A stretch of 64,000 nucleotides of DNA from assembly GCA_040382235.1 (NCBI GenBank), contig JBEIFV010000013.1:1-64000 (forward strand), given 5' to 3'. The translations under genes and the position numbers were made by a program. The stretch's first letter is position 1; the number at the start of each line of letters is the position of its first letter. Source of the stretch: JAEUOS01 sp040382235. Its GTDB lineage: Bacteria > Pseudomonadota > Gammaproteobacteria > Burkholderiales > JAEUOS01. The notes under the pieces were generated by a model. The model ran no database searches, was not told the DNA's origin, and was given only the letters and a program-made list of their open reading frames with translations. Below, piece after piece: positions 7,585-15,305 of this stretch.

Positions 7585-8108
7585 CTGAATGTCCGATCTT
7601 CGGGAATGCCGGTCCTGCCTACAGGTGGTCGCATATGCCGGGTGCGTTTCAGCGGCGAACAGAAAGCGGGAGCGCAGCCGGTCGCGAATGTAAACCATTT
7701 GAGGCGCAGCGCATTCGACCCTGGATACAGCAACCGTTGGCCTGTCTACCCGATCACCCGTTCGGTGCGCACGAAGATCGAGTTGGCCACCGACCGCCGT
7801 TTTCAGCTTGATTGCGGCCGGGTCCCTCGAATGTGGCCACCAGACCGGCAGCATGCCCGTTGCAGGCAACCGAGAGGCTTGATGCGAGTAATTATGGTAG
7901 CTACATTATTGTGTGCTGATCGTATTTGACCCGGCCAAATACAAGCGCCACCGCGCTCGGCCTGAAGTTTCCACAGGCGCTGCTCGCGCGTGCCGACCGC
8001 GTGATCGAATGAGTGCCGCCTGGTCGCGGGGGAACTGACAGCGGCTGGATCGTTCGCACGTTGGAGCGGCCCGTCTGTCGCGATGGCGCGCCGCAGGCAT
8101 CCAGCTTG
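7585..8108. other. Gene-poor 524-bp interval containing a receptor-gene remnant
   Basis: No intact gene is supported. The interval holds the 5' region of the Bug receptor gene on the minus side. Around 7890-7910 there is an AT-rich stretch with the 8-bp palindrome GTAGCTAC (7897-7904), a core often seen in antitoxin operators. It is followed at 7913 by a short frame MLIVFDPAKYKRH that could be the beginning of a lost small gene. This runs directly into the receptor remnant at 7926-8012. The rest shows nothing I recognise. Confidence 0.4.
7926..8012 (+). pseudogene. C-terminal remnant of an ABC_sub_bind-type receptor gene
   Basis: Reading in frame to the TGA at 8010-8012 gives TALGLKFPQALLARADRVIE. 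This is the characteristic tail of ABC_sub_bind (PF04392) substrate-binding proteins; compare LGLKFPHSVLLQAGHVIE at the end of the gene finishing at 13014. Nothing of the rest of the protein is present upstream. It faces the intact homologue at 8109-9095 on the other strand, 97 bp away. It is part of a series of intact, truncated and vestigial members of this family in the window. Confidence 0.6.
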
Positions 8109-9095
8109 TTACTCGATCACCCTGGTTGCCATGATCTCGATTGTGTGCGGGATGGCAAGGCCCAGCGCTTTGGCGGTGGTGGTGTTGACCACCAGGTCGA
8201 GCGTGGTCGGTTGCTCCATCGGCAGGTCGCCCGGCTTCGCGCCCTTCAATATCTTGTCCACGAAAATGGCGGCGCGGCGGTAATTCGCCGCCAAGTCGGC
8301 GCCGTAACTGAGTAGCGCGCCGGCGTCGGCGAATTCGCGTTGCGGCCCGATCATCGGCCAGCGACGTGCCAGCGCCAGCGTCACGATGCGCCGCCGCTCG
8401 CTGCTGAACAGCGGGCTGGCGAACACCACCAGCGCCTGCACCCCTTCCTTGGCCAGGTGCGCCATCGCCGGTTCGATCTCGTCCGGGCGCGCGGCTTCGG
8501 CAAAACGCGCCTCGATGGCGCGTTGCGCGACCGAGCGCTCCGCGCCCTTCATCAGCAGGGCGAGATTGACGTTGCGCGCGTCGGTCAGGAAGCCGACGCG
8601 CCTGACCTTGGGCACGAAAGCAAGCAACAGCTCCAGATGCTTTTCGGTGATATCGGTCGCGAGATTGGAAAGCCCGGTGATCATGCCACCAGGCCGGGCA
8701 AGGCTTGCCGCGAAACCTGCCGCGACCGGATCGCTGCCGGTGGCGTGGACGATCGGCGTGCGCGGCGCGGCCTTGGCGGCGGCGGCCACCGGCTGCGAGG
8801 GCCCGGCCACGAAGATCGCCGGATTCTTCGCGGCCAGTTCCGCGGCCAGGGGCGCCAGCTGCTCATACTGGCCATTCGCCCAGCGCTCTTCGATCACGAA
8901 TTGCGAACCCTCTTTCAAGCCGAGCGCCGCGAGTCCTTCCCTGAACGCGGCTATGTTGCGACTGCCGGAATCGCGTGACGCCAGACTCAGCCACGCAATC
9001 ACGACCGGCGCCGGTCTGGATTGCGCGAACGCGGTGAACGGTGCAGCGAACGCACTTGCGGCAAGCGCGATCACCAGTTTGCGACGAGGCTTCAT
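8109..9095 (-). CDS. ABC_sub_bind-family (PF04392) periplasmic substrate-binding protein
   Basis: 328 residues, starting at the ATG complementary to 9093-9095 with a near-perfect AAGGAGG site 4 nt upstream. MKPRRKLVIALAASAF and cleavage near AFAQS form a signal peptide. The body has the two-lobe receptor pattern: FREGLAALGLKEGSQFVIE, LAAELAAKNPAIFVAG, GSDPVAAGFAASLARPGG, then DKILKGAKPGDLPMEQPTTLDLVVN and the terminal RVIE. Such receptors, related to the tryptophan/tyrosine ABC receptors, probably bind small organic ligands. Orphans without permease genes are frequent in Burkholderiales and Bradyrhizobium-like genomes. No permease or ATPase gene is adjacent. It is the only fully intact member of the five family loci in this window. 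Confidence 0.88.
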   Translation of the reverse strand: MKPRRKLVIALAASAFAAPFTAFAQSRPAPVVIAWLSLASRDSGSRNIAAFREGLAALGLKEGSQFVIEERWANGQYEQLAPLAAELAAKNPAIFVAGPSQPVAAAAKAAPRTPIVHATGSDPVAAGFAASLARPGGMITGLSNLATDITEKHLELLLAFVPKVRRVGFLTDARNVNLALLMKGAERSVAQRAIEARFAEAARPDEIEPAMAHLAKEGVQALVVFASPLFSSERRRIVTLALARRWPMIGPQREFADAGALLSYGADLAANYRRAAIFVDKILKGAKPGDLPMEQPTTLDLVVNTTTAKALGLAIPHTIEIMATRVIE

Positions 9096-9563
9096 CGGTC
9101 CTCCTTGAAAAGGGTTCAATATCCCCATCCGCACTAGGGAAAGCCAGGGGGCGAGTGCCTGGTGGCAAGCAAGAGCGGGTTGAGAATCTAGCATCAGATC
9201 GGGAGGGCGGGGCGGATCAGCGCACACGGGAATACGCAGGCTTGCGGCGCTTCAAATTCGAATTGGCCTGCCGATCCTAAGCCGGGAACGCAAGAACGGA
9301 AAATCGCTATTCTTGTTGCCATTGCGGCAACTTGCGCTTGTACCGGTGGCTTCGTGCTTGGACGATGCGGTCACGCCGCCGGTTGCGGCACTGCTATTCG
9401 GGTTCGCGAGGCGTGTCAGGGTTGAGTCGTATACCGAGCACCCTGATTGATGCGGTGCAAAGCGGTCGGCTCAATGCTTGCCACCTTCGCCGCAACACGG
9501 TCGATGCGGGCGGCCGCCGCAGCCACGCAGACCATACCATTTTCATTTAACCAGGAGGCACGA
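9096..9563. other. 468-bp intergenic region, no gene seen
   Basis: Divergent spacer between the ABC_sub_bind receptor (minus) and the MBL-fold gene (plus). I see no conserved frame, repeat or clear hairpin. The last 20 bases before 9564 carry the CAGGAGG ribosome site of the MBL gene. Promoters for both genes should be here, but I cannot place a convincing -35/-10 pair. Confidence 0.4.
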
Positions 9564-10313
9564 ATGATCACCAATCCGCAGTCGGGAACCAACATCGTCG
9601 AAATCGCACCGGACATTTACCGCATCAATACGCCCGTGACCTTGCCGGGCGGCCCCGGGCAATTCAACTTCAACCAGTATCTGGTCAAGGACGACGAGCC
9701 CCTGCTGTTCCATACCGGGCCGCGCAGGATGTTTCCCCTGGTGCGCGAGGCGATCGCGCGGGTGATGCCGGTCGAGCGCCTGCGTTTCGTCGGGTTGTCG
9801 CATTTCGAGGCCGACGAGTGCGGGTCGATGAACGAGTTTCTCGCGGTGGCGCCGCAGGCCGTCCCGCTGTGCGGCCAGATTGCCGCGATGGTTTCGGTCA
9901 ACGATGTGGCCGATCGGCCGGCGCGGGCGCTGGCCGACGGCGAAATGCTGGTATTGGGCAAGCACACCATGCGCTGGTTCGATACCCCGCACATGCCGCA
10001 CGGCTGGGAGTGTGGCCTGATGATGGATACGCAGTCGCGCACCCTCTTCTGCGGCGACCTGTTCACCCAACCGGGTGCAGGTGAAACAGCGGTCACGGAA
10101 GCGGACATCCTCGGGCCGAGCGAGGCGTTTCGCAGCCAGATGGACTACTTCGCTCACGCGCCGCACACGCAGGGCGTGCTCGCACGCCTGGCAGCCGAAC
10201 GGCCGACGACGCTGGCCTGCATGCACGGCAGCGCCTGGCGCGGCGACGGCGCGGCGCTGCTCAATGCGCTCGCCGCGGCGCTCAGTGGTCGCCAGGGCAT
10301 GCAGCCGGCGTAG
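9564..10313 (+). CDS. MBL-fold metallo-hydrolase of the ODP (flavodiiron-like) type
   Basis: 249 residues, ATG at 9564 with CAGGAGG 6 nt upstream. The fold starts with IYRINTPVTLPGGPGQFNFNQYLV and DEPLLFHTG. The metal motif is GLSHFEADECG rather than HxHxDH, the H-x-E-x-D-E pattern of oxygen-binding di-iron (ODP) domains in flavodiiron proteins and methyl-accepting ODP sensors. Later ligands are likely in DTPHMPHGWECG, LFCGDLFTQ and ACMHGSAW. Unlike FprA/ROO there is no flavodoxin domain, so any oxygen or NO reduction would need a separate electron donor; an oxygen-sensing role is equally possible. It stands alone with no partner gene. Stop codon TAG. Confidence 0.8.
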   Translation: MITNPQSGTNIVEIAPDIYRINTPVTLPGGPGQFNFNQYLVKDDEPLLFHTGPRRMFPLVREAIARVMPVERLRFVGLSHFEADECGSMNEFLAVAPQAVPLCGQIAAMVSVNDVADRPARALADGEMLVLGKHTMRWFDTPHMPHGWECGLMMDTQSRTLFCGDLFTQPGAGETAVTEADILGPSEAFRSQMDYFAHAPHTQGVLARLAAERPTTLACMHGSAWRGDGAALLNALAAALSGRQGMQPA

Positions 10314-10738
10314 CGCGATTGCGTTCGGCAGTATCAACGGCCCGCTCGCGCGAAGTGCGCCGGGCCGGGTCGCCTGCATCGCCGATGCGTCTGGATATGA
10401 AACCAGAGCGCCGCACGGACCAGATGATTCGCAAGAGCTCACGCATGGAAAACTGGTTGCGGATGTTCGCCATCCAAGCGGCACAGGCCTCTTGAATCAC
10501 CAGGGTCGACTTGTTTGCATTGAGCGGACGGTCAATTCAGTGTTCGCGATCCGGCGGGATGCGGGCGGGACCCGACCCTGAGCGGATGCAGGCAAACGTC
10601 GGCTGTTCGGCGTTCGGTCCGAAAGGTGAACTGATAGTCATTCTCCGACCGAGCGCTCGTGTCGCCCGACCGCTTGCGGCTCATGCAACAATGTTATAGC
10701 ATACAAACATCGCAAGTCCATGCACCGTGGAGGTCCTC
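10314..10738. other. 425-bp interval, no gene; probable TA promoter at its right end
   Basis: No coding sequence is supported for most of the interval. Near the right end, 10690-10709 (ATGTT, then TATAGC, then ACAAACAT) has short inverted ends, sits 30-50 nt before the antitoxin start, and includes a TATAGC-type -10-like hexamer. It is a plausible promoter/operator of the Phd/PIN module. The ribosome site GTGGAGG lies at 10727-10733. Confidence 0.35.
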
Positions 10739-10993
10739 ATGAGCACCAGAATCTTCTCCAGCCGAGACTTCACCCGAGACGTCGCCGCAGCCAAGGCCGC
10801 TGCGCTCACAGGTCCGGTTCTGATCACTGACCGCGGCCATCCCGCTTTCGTGATGCTCAACATTGACGAGTACCACCGCTTGCAAGGCAAGGCGCCTTCG
10901 CTATTCGCACTGATGCAGCGACTCCCCGAACTCCCCGACGACGTCGTCGAGATTCAGCGCATGGATATCGAATTCCGTGACGTCGAGTTTTGA
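10739..10993 (+). CDS. Phd/YefM-family antitoxin
   Basis: 84 residues from the ATG at 10739, preceded by GGAGG. The N-terminal DNA-binding part (SSRDFTRDVAAAKAAALTGPVLITDRGHPAFVMLNIDEYHRL) is the Phd fold: helix, then strands with the V-x-I-T-x-R-G-x-P block. The acidic C-terminal tail (LPDDVVEIQRMDIEFRDVEF) is the part that would wrap around the toxin. It lies 6 bp before the PIN-domain toxin gene, forming a type II toxin-antitoxin operon; the antitoxin normally represses its own promoter together with the toxin. Confidence 0.88.
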   Translation: MSTRIFSSRDFTRDVAAAKAAALTGPVLITDRGHPAFVMLNIDEYHRLQGKAPSLFALMQRLPELPDDVVEIQRMDIEFRDVEF

Positions 10994-10999
10994 GTCCGC

Positions 11000-11407
11000 A
11001 TGATCGTCCTCGACACTAACGTCATCTCGGAGCTGCGGAAGAAGCCGCACAACCAGGATCCCAAGGTCTGCGCCTGGTCGCAGGCTCACCCGGCGAGTGC
11101 CTTCTATCTAACGACGTTGACGATCATGGAGATCGAACGCGGCACACTGATGGAGGAGGCAAAGAGTTCGCCGCAGGGACCGATCCTGCGCACTTGGTTC
11201 AACGCGCTTCGCATCGCCTACGCGGGTCATGTGCTGCCCTTCAACGAAGGGGCCGCCATTCGCGCTGCTCAACTCGCAGGTAGCAACCGTCCGTCGGTGG
11301 ACCTCATGATCGCGGCCATTGCGCTGGAATTCGGCTACGCCGTTGCGACGCGCAATGTGGCGCATTTCAGTTTCTCCGGGCTTGCAGTCGTCGACCCATG
11401 GGCCTGA
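11000..11407 (+). CDS. PIN-domain (VapC-family) toxin
   Basis: 135 residues. The PIN nuclease acidic residues are in MIVLDTNVISEL (D5), the central IMEIERG (Glu), PSVDLMIAAIAL (Asp) and TRNVAHF (Asn replacing the last Asp, as often seen). VapC toxins cut tRNA or rRNA in the absence of antitoxin. The gene follows the Phd-type antitoxin by 6 bp and all catalytic blocks are intact, so this module looks functional. Phd with a VapC-like toxin is a common mixed pairing. Confidence 0.88.
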   Translation: MIVLDTNVISELRKKPHNQDPKVCAWSQAHPASAFYLTTLTIMEIERGTLMEEAKSSPQGPILRTWFNALRIAYAGHVLPFNEGAAIRAAQLAGSNRPSVDLMIAAIALEFGYAVATRNVAHFSFSGLAVVDPWA

Positions 11408-12033
11408 TTCGGCGCCGTAGGCCGTCAACTTCGAGTCACCCATGCGGCGCCTGCAACTCGATTCTGCTCGCTGACCTGCACTCTTTGGGCCAGCTCGCCT
11501 AACACTTGGATTCAGTTGAAGTATTGGGCGGCTGCTTCCAGGCAGCGAAGCCAATCTTCCCAAAGACCGGTCCTCGCGGCGACCCGCTGGCAGATCGGAG
11601 TGGCCTGCGATAGACATTAACGGCAGCTTCCTGGCTGAAACCGGCCAGGCGACTCAAACGGCACCATCGGACGGCAGGCGAGCGCGAAGCGGTCATTCAG
11701 ATAGGTGTGTTTCGCGCAGCGTCGCGCGGGCAGCGGCGGATTGATTTTCCGGTCCGTCGGTAGCGGACGGACGACTGAATTTTCGACCTCAGTCAGGATG
11801 GGTCAAGGCGATCATTCGCGCGTCACCCCTTCCGTGACACAGGGGCTTGTGATTCCACGCTCCCTTTCGCTTCGCGCCGACCAGGTGATCGAATGATCGT
11901 TGCGTTGTGGCGTGCCCGCCGCCGCCGCGGTCCGCAAGCCGGGAGCGCCCGCGCGCCGGCGATTGCATTGAGCGCAGGCGGCGATTCGGGTGCACGGGTC
12001 TTGAAAAGCCTATAGAGTCAGGCAAGGAAACAC
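11408..12033. other. 626-bp interval with decayed sequence
   Basis: No intact gene is supported. The interval contains the receptor-tail remnant at 11834-11896. The remaining sequence has no frame with recognisable protein character on either strand and no clear repeat. The last part carries an AAGGA-like ribosome site (12024-12028) belonging to the receptor gene that follows, whose expected start codon is missing. Confidence 0.4.
11834..11896 (+). pseudogene. Tail remnant of another ABC_sub_bind receptor gene
   Basis: In frame to the TGA at 11894-11896 the sequence reads TQGLVIPRSLSLRADQVIE, the conserved end of PF04392 receptors (compare LGLTIPQGLLISAEEVIE at 19416). No further upstream homology is visible. 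It lies about 180 bp before another family member, in the same orientation, which suggests an ancient tandem duplication followed by decay. Confidence 0.6.
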
Positions 12034-12072
12034 CTTCGACGCCGGCAGTTCCTGATCACCCTCATTGCCCTT

Positions 12073-13014
12073 GTGGCGCCCGCCCGGCCGGCACTGGCGC
12101 AAGCGGAAAAACGCGTGCGGCGCATCGGGTTTTTCGTCCTCACCAGCGCCCAGGGCAGCGCCGCGTGGCTGGCCGCGTTGCGCAGCGGCCTGGCCGCACT
12201 GGGCTGGGTCGAGGGGCGCGACTACCTGATCGAGGCACGCTACGGCAACGGTGTGCCGCAGGCCGCGCCGGCGCTGGCCGCCGAACTGATGGCGACCCGG
12301 CCCGAATTGGTCGTCACCGGTGCGGAGCAGGCCGTCGGCCTTTTCACGCAGGCCGGCGCCAGCATCCCGGTGGTGTTTGCGATCGGCAAGGATCCGGTGG
12401 GCATCGGCATCGCCGCCAGCCTGCGTCGCCCGGGCGGCAACGCCACCGGCTTGACCGATCTGGCCTACGACCTCGGCGCCAAACGGCTGCAACTGCTCAA
12501 GGAGGTACTGCCAAAACTTGCGCATGCGGTCGTGTTGTTCGACCCCGCGGATGTCGGCAGCATTGCCCAGGTCACGGAAATCGAGAGCGGTGCTGCGCAC
12601 CTGCGCGTGCGTGTGACGCGCATGGAGCGGCGGCAGGCCGCGGATGTCGCCAGCGCCTTCGAGCGCGGTACCGCACTGCGCGCGCAGGCCTACATGGTGG
12701 CGGATGGTCGGTTCTCCAACCGCAACCAGCAGGCGATCGTGGATCGCATGATGCAGGCCAGAGTGCCGGTGATGTTCACCAATCGGCAGGCTGTCGAGGC
12801 CGGCGGAATGATGTCCTACGGCCCCTCGCATGCCGACAATTTCCGCCGCGCCGCGGCCTATGTCGACAAGATACTCAAGGGCGCGAAGCCGGGCGACCTG
12901 CCGATCGAGCAGCCCACCAGGTTCGAATTGGCGGTGAACCTGAAAACCGCGCAGGCACTCGGGCTCAAGTTCCCGCACTCGGTGTTGCTGCAGGCGGGCC
13001 ATGTGATCGAGTGA
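12073..13014 (+). CDS. ABC_sub_bind-family receptor whose normal start codon appears lost
   Basis: The body is complete for the family: LRSGLAALGWVEGRDYLIE, LAAELMATRPELVVTG, GKDPVGIGIAASLRRPGGN, DKILKGAKPGDLPIEQPTRF, and the RxxHVIE-type tail. Upstream of the only available start (GTG at 12073) the same frame continues back to about 12028 with RRRQFLITLIALVAPARPALA, a good Tat-like or Sec signal peptide. However, no ATG, GTG or TTG exists at its beginning; the position 6 nt after AAGGA is CTT (12034-12036). Starting at GTG 12073 would cut the hydrophobic core of the signal peptide. So either start-codon mutation has silenced the gene or an unusual initiation codon is used. No transport partner genes are adjacent. 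Confidence 0.7.
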   Translation: MAPARPALAQAEKRVRRIGFFVLTSAQGSAAWLAALRSGLAALGWVEGRDYLIEARYGNGVPQAAPALAAELMATRPELVVTGAEQAVGLFTQAGASIPVVFAIGKDPVGIGIAASLRRPGGNATGLTDLAYDLGAKRLQLLKEVLPKLAHAVVLFDPADVGSIAQVTEIESGAAHLRVRVTRMERRQAADVASAFERGTALRAQAYMVADGRFSNRNQQAIVDRMMQARVPVMFTNRQAVEAGGMMSYGPSHADNFRRAAAYVDKILKGAKPGDLPIEQPTRFELAVNLKTAQALGLKFPHSVLLQAGHVIE

Positions 13015-13063
13015 AAGATCGTCGGTAGAGCGCCGTCCTGCGGGAGCCCGGGATTGCCGATTT

Positions 13064-13165
13064 GATTTTCTTCTTGGTGGTCGATCCGGACAATTCAATA
13101 TCGAGATTGACGGCGAGGTGCGCTATTCGCCCGGGAACACGCACGGCAACGTAGCTTGCACGTGA
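13064..13165 (+). pseudogene. Remnant of a second SelW-like gene (3' half only)
   Basis: Frame from about 13064 to the TGA at 13163 reads FLLGGRSGQFNIEIDGEVRY and SPGNTHG. It matches LGRSGQFDIEVDGAVRYS of the selenoprotein gene at 4832-5059 at both protein and DNA level (about 4948-5015). The part that would hold the CxxU motif, the UGA codon and the SECIS hairpin is absent, and the sequence diverges after the RY block. It directly precedes the HigBA-like module. It is a vestige of a paralogue or of a partial duplication. Confidence 0.6.
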
Positions 13166-13166
13166 G

Positions 13167-13186
13167 TTGTACCAAAATTAATACAA
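13167..13186. promoter_or_regulatory. Candidate operator/promoter of the HigBA-like module
   Basis: The inverted repeat TTGTAC / ATACAA (outer five bases perfect, 8-10 nt spacer) ends 7 bp before the toxin start codon. TACAAT at 13182-13187 resembles a -10 hexamer. XRE-type antitoxins usually bind such AT-rich dyads in their own promoter. Assignment is by position and symmetry only. Confidence 0.4.
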
Positions 13187-13192
13187 TAGTGC

Positions 13193-13560
13193 ATGGGAAG
13201 AAAAATCGGTGCGCCCACGCTGACGGTGCGTTTTTTTCGGTCCGATGCCGGTGTTGAACCATTGCGTGACTGGCTGAAGAGTCTGCCTGTCATCGAGCGC
13301 AAGACTATCGGTGAAGATGTGAAGATGTGAAGACAGTTCAGTTCGGTTGGCCCCTGGGAATGCCTTTGGTGGCTCATCTGGGAAGCGGGATCTGGGAAGT
13401 TCGCACGCGCTTGAGTACTCGCATCGCGCGCGTATTGTTTGTGCTTGACGGCGACACCATGGTATTGCTGCATGGATTTATCAGGAAGGAACAAAAGCCT
13501 CCGAAACCGGAACTGGATTTGGCGATGGCTCGGCGGAAACAGCTGAAGAGGCGCAAATGA
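13193..13560 (+). pseudogene. HigB/Gp49-like toxin gene disrupted by an 8-bp tandem duplication
   Basis: The first frame (ATG 13193) gives MGRKIGAPTLTVRFFRSDAG, then PLRDWLKSLPVIERKTIGED, and stops at 13328-13330. The second frame continues the same protein (KTVQFGWPLGMPLVAHLG, then GIWEVRTRLSTRIARVLFVL, then VLLHGFIRKEQKPPK) to the TGA at 13558. The two frames are offset exactly where GAAGATGT occurs twice in tandem (13313-13320 and 13321-13328). Deleting one unit restores a continuous roughly 120-residue toxin of the phage-derived Gp49-like HigB family (RelE fold, ribosome-dependent mRNA cleavage). The toxin is therefore probably inactive, while the overlapping antitoxin gene is intact. Confidence 0.85.
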
Positions 13561-13844
13561 AAAAGCGAAATATGGGCAGTGACTTTGACGAGTTCCTCGC
13601 CGACGAGGGCATGCTCGAAGAGGTGACGGCAGTCGCGGTCAAGCGAGTGATCGCCTGGCAGATCGAGCAGGAGATGGCCGCTCAAAAACTTACCAAGACG
13701 GCGATGGCGAAGAAAATGCGGACCAGTCGCGCTTCGCTCAATCGATTGCTGGACGCAAAAGACACCAGCCTGACCTTGACCACTCTGGCGAGTGCCGCAG
13801 CGGCGCTGGGGCGTCGCATCAAGCTTGAGTTGGCACCGGCCTGA
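13557..13844 (+). CDS. XRE-family antitoxin (HigA-like)
   Basis: 95 residues, ATG at 13557 overlapping the toxin stop by 4 bp (ATGA). The C-terminal half is a helix-turn-helix of the XRE type: KLTKTAMAKKMRTSRASLNR with LLDAKDTSLTLTTLASAAAA. This length and layout match the antitoxin partners of Gp49-like HigB toxins, in which toxin precedes antitoxin. Because the toxin frame is broken by a short duplication, this antitoxin now stands without an active partner here. It could still repress its own promoter or neutralise a related toxin elsewhere. Confidence 0.85.
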   Translation: MKKRNMGSDFDEFLADEGMLEEVTAVAVKRVIAWQIEQEMAAQKLTKTAMAKKMRTSRASLNRLLDAKDTSLTLTTLASAAAALGRRIKLELAPA

Positions 13845-13941
13845 TTGACTTTTCCTGAGGTACCGCCAGCGGTAAATGCCTCGCGATGTTCATTTTCGTC
13901 AGCCGGATACGCGGCTTTCGAAGAAATTCATCCGGCGCGAA

Positions 13942-15195
13942 TTACTTGCCGCGCGCGATATCCATGATCAGGCGCGTCGCCAGATACAGGCGTGGTTCGA
14001 TCGATTCGATGTCGATGTACTCGGCATTGTTCGAATGCGAGCCGAAGCCGCGCAGGCCGAGACGCTCGATCACCGGGCCGCTGGCCTTGAGCCCGGCGAA
14101 GGCGGCATCGGTGCCGCCACCCATGGCCACCGTGCTGATCGCCAGTTCCTTGCCGATTTCGGCATAGATGGTCTGCGCGTGGCGGGCCAGGGCCAGTGAC
14201 GGCGGCCGCATTTCCAGCGGCGGCCGGCGGCGCTCGAATTCCAGCGTGACCTTGGTATCGGGAATCAACTGGTTCTTCACCCGCTCGCGCACCTTTTGCT
14301 CGATGCCGTCGTAGTCGGCCACGCGCATCACGCGCACATCGGCCGCGGCTGATGCGGTTGCGGGAATGACGTTGCGATTGGCGCCGGCTGCGGCGACGGT
14401 CCAGTTCATCTTCAACCCGCTTGCCGGGTCCGACAGGTCGCGCGTCTGCATGATCTGGTGCGATAGCTCGTACAGTGCGTTGCGGCCCTGCTCGGGTGCG
14501 GCGCCGGCGTGCGAGGCGCGGCCCTCGACCTTGAGGAAGAACGCGCCGATGCCGGCGGTGACCAGCTCCAGCCGGTCCGAAGCCACCGGGGACGATTCGA
14601 ACGACAGCACCGCATCCGCTTGCGCGCCCAGCCAGGTCAGCATGGCGCGCGAGCCGGGCGAACTGATTTCCTCGTCGCCGTTGATCAACACCGTCAGTTC
14701 GCCATAGTCGCGAAAATTCATCTGCCCGAGAATCGCCAGGCTGTGCAGGATCACCGCGATGCCGTGCTTGTCGTCGGAGATGCCCAGGCCATAGGCACGG
14801 TTGCCGTCGATGCGAAACGGCTGCTGTGCGAGCATGCCGCGCAGGTACACGGTGTCCATGTGCGCGATCAGCAGGATCTTCTTGCCCCCGCTGCCGGGGA
14901 AGCGTGCCAGCACCATTCTGCCGAGCTGCTTGGGCGTGTCGAACATGCGGTAAGTGTCGGCACCGGCTTCAATCTGCTCGACCCGCCCGCCGAGTGCCGC
15001 GAGGCGAGTGGCGATCAGGTTGGCGATGCGGTCGAGGCCTTCGATGTCGCCGCTGCCCGATTCGATCGACACCAGATCCTTGAGGGTGTCGAGCAAGGGC
15101 GCTTTTTCCTTGGCCGCCAGGGTCAGCACCGGTTCTAGAGGTGCGCTAAAGACGCTGGGTACTGGCAGTATGCAAAGCAGTAGCGCGGCAATCAT
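13942..15195 (-). CDS. M20-family metallopeptidase, glutamate carboxypeptidase (CPG2)-like
   Basis: 417 residues with an N-terminal signal peptide (MIAALLLCILPVPSVFSA). Zinc-site motifs of the M20 family are present: LIAHMDTVY (His, Asp), GISDDKHG (bridging Asp), INGDEEISSPGS (catalytic and ligand Glu), and near the C-terminus FGSHSNNAEYI (His). The dimerisation lid with GRASHAGAAPEQGRNAL follows the usual order. Carboxypeptidase G2-type enzymes release C-terminal glutamate from folate and related N-acyl amino acids in the periplasm; this fits the signal peptide, but the exact substrate is not certain. It appears to be a single-gene unit, convergent with the HigA-like gene. Confidence 0.88.
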   Translation of the reverse strand: MIAALLLCILPVPSVFSAPLEPVLTLAAKEKAPLLDTLKDLVSIESGSGDIEGLDRIANLIATRLAALGGRVEQIEAGADTYRMFDTPKQLGRMVLARFPGSGGKKILLIAHMDTVYLRGMLAQQPFRIDGNRAYGLGISDDKHGIAVILHSLAILGQMNFRDYGELTVLINGDEEISSPGSRAMLTWLGAQADAVLSFESSPVASDRLELVTAGIGAFFLKVEGRASHAGAAPEQGRNALYELSHQIMQTRDLSDPASGLKMNWTVAAAGANRNVIPATASAAADVRVMRVADYDGIEQKVRERVKNQLIPDTKVTLEFERRRPPLEMRPPSLALARHAQTIYAEIGKELAISTVAMGGGTDAAFAGLKASGPVIERLGLRGFGSHSNNAEYIDIESIEPRLYLATRLIMDIARGK

Positions 15196-15305
15196 GTGGC
15201 TGGTGAAAAGTGATCTCGTGCGTTCTCCAGTTCGGAAGCGGTGTTCGGGCCTACGCTAACGCAAGCAAAATTCGATCATGCGGCTGCAATTCAAACACGA
15301 GCGCA

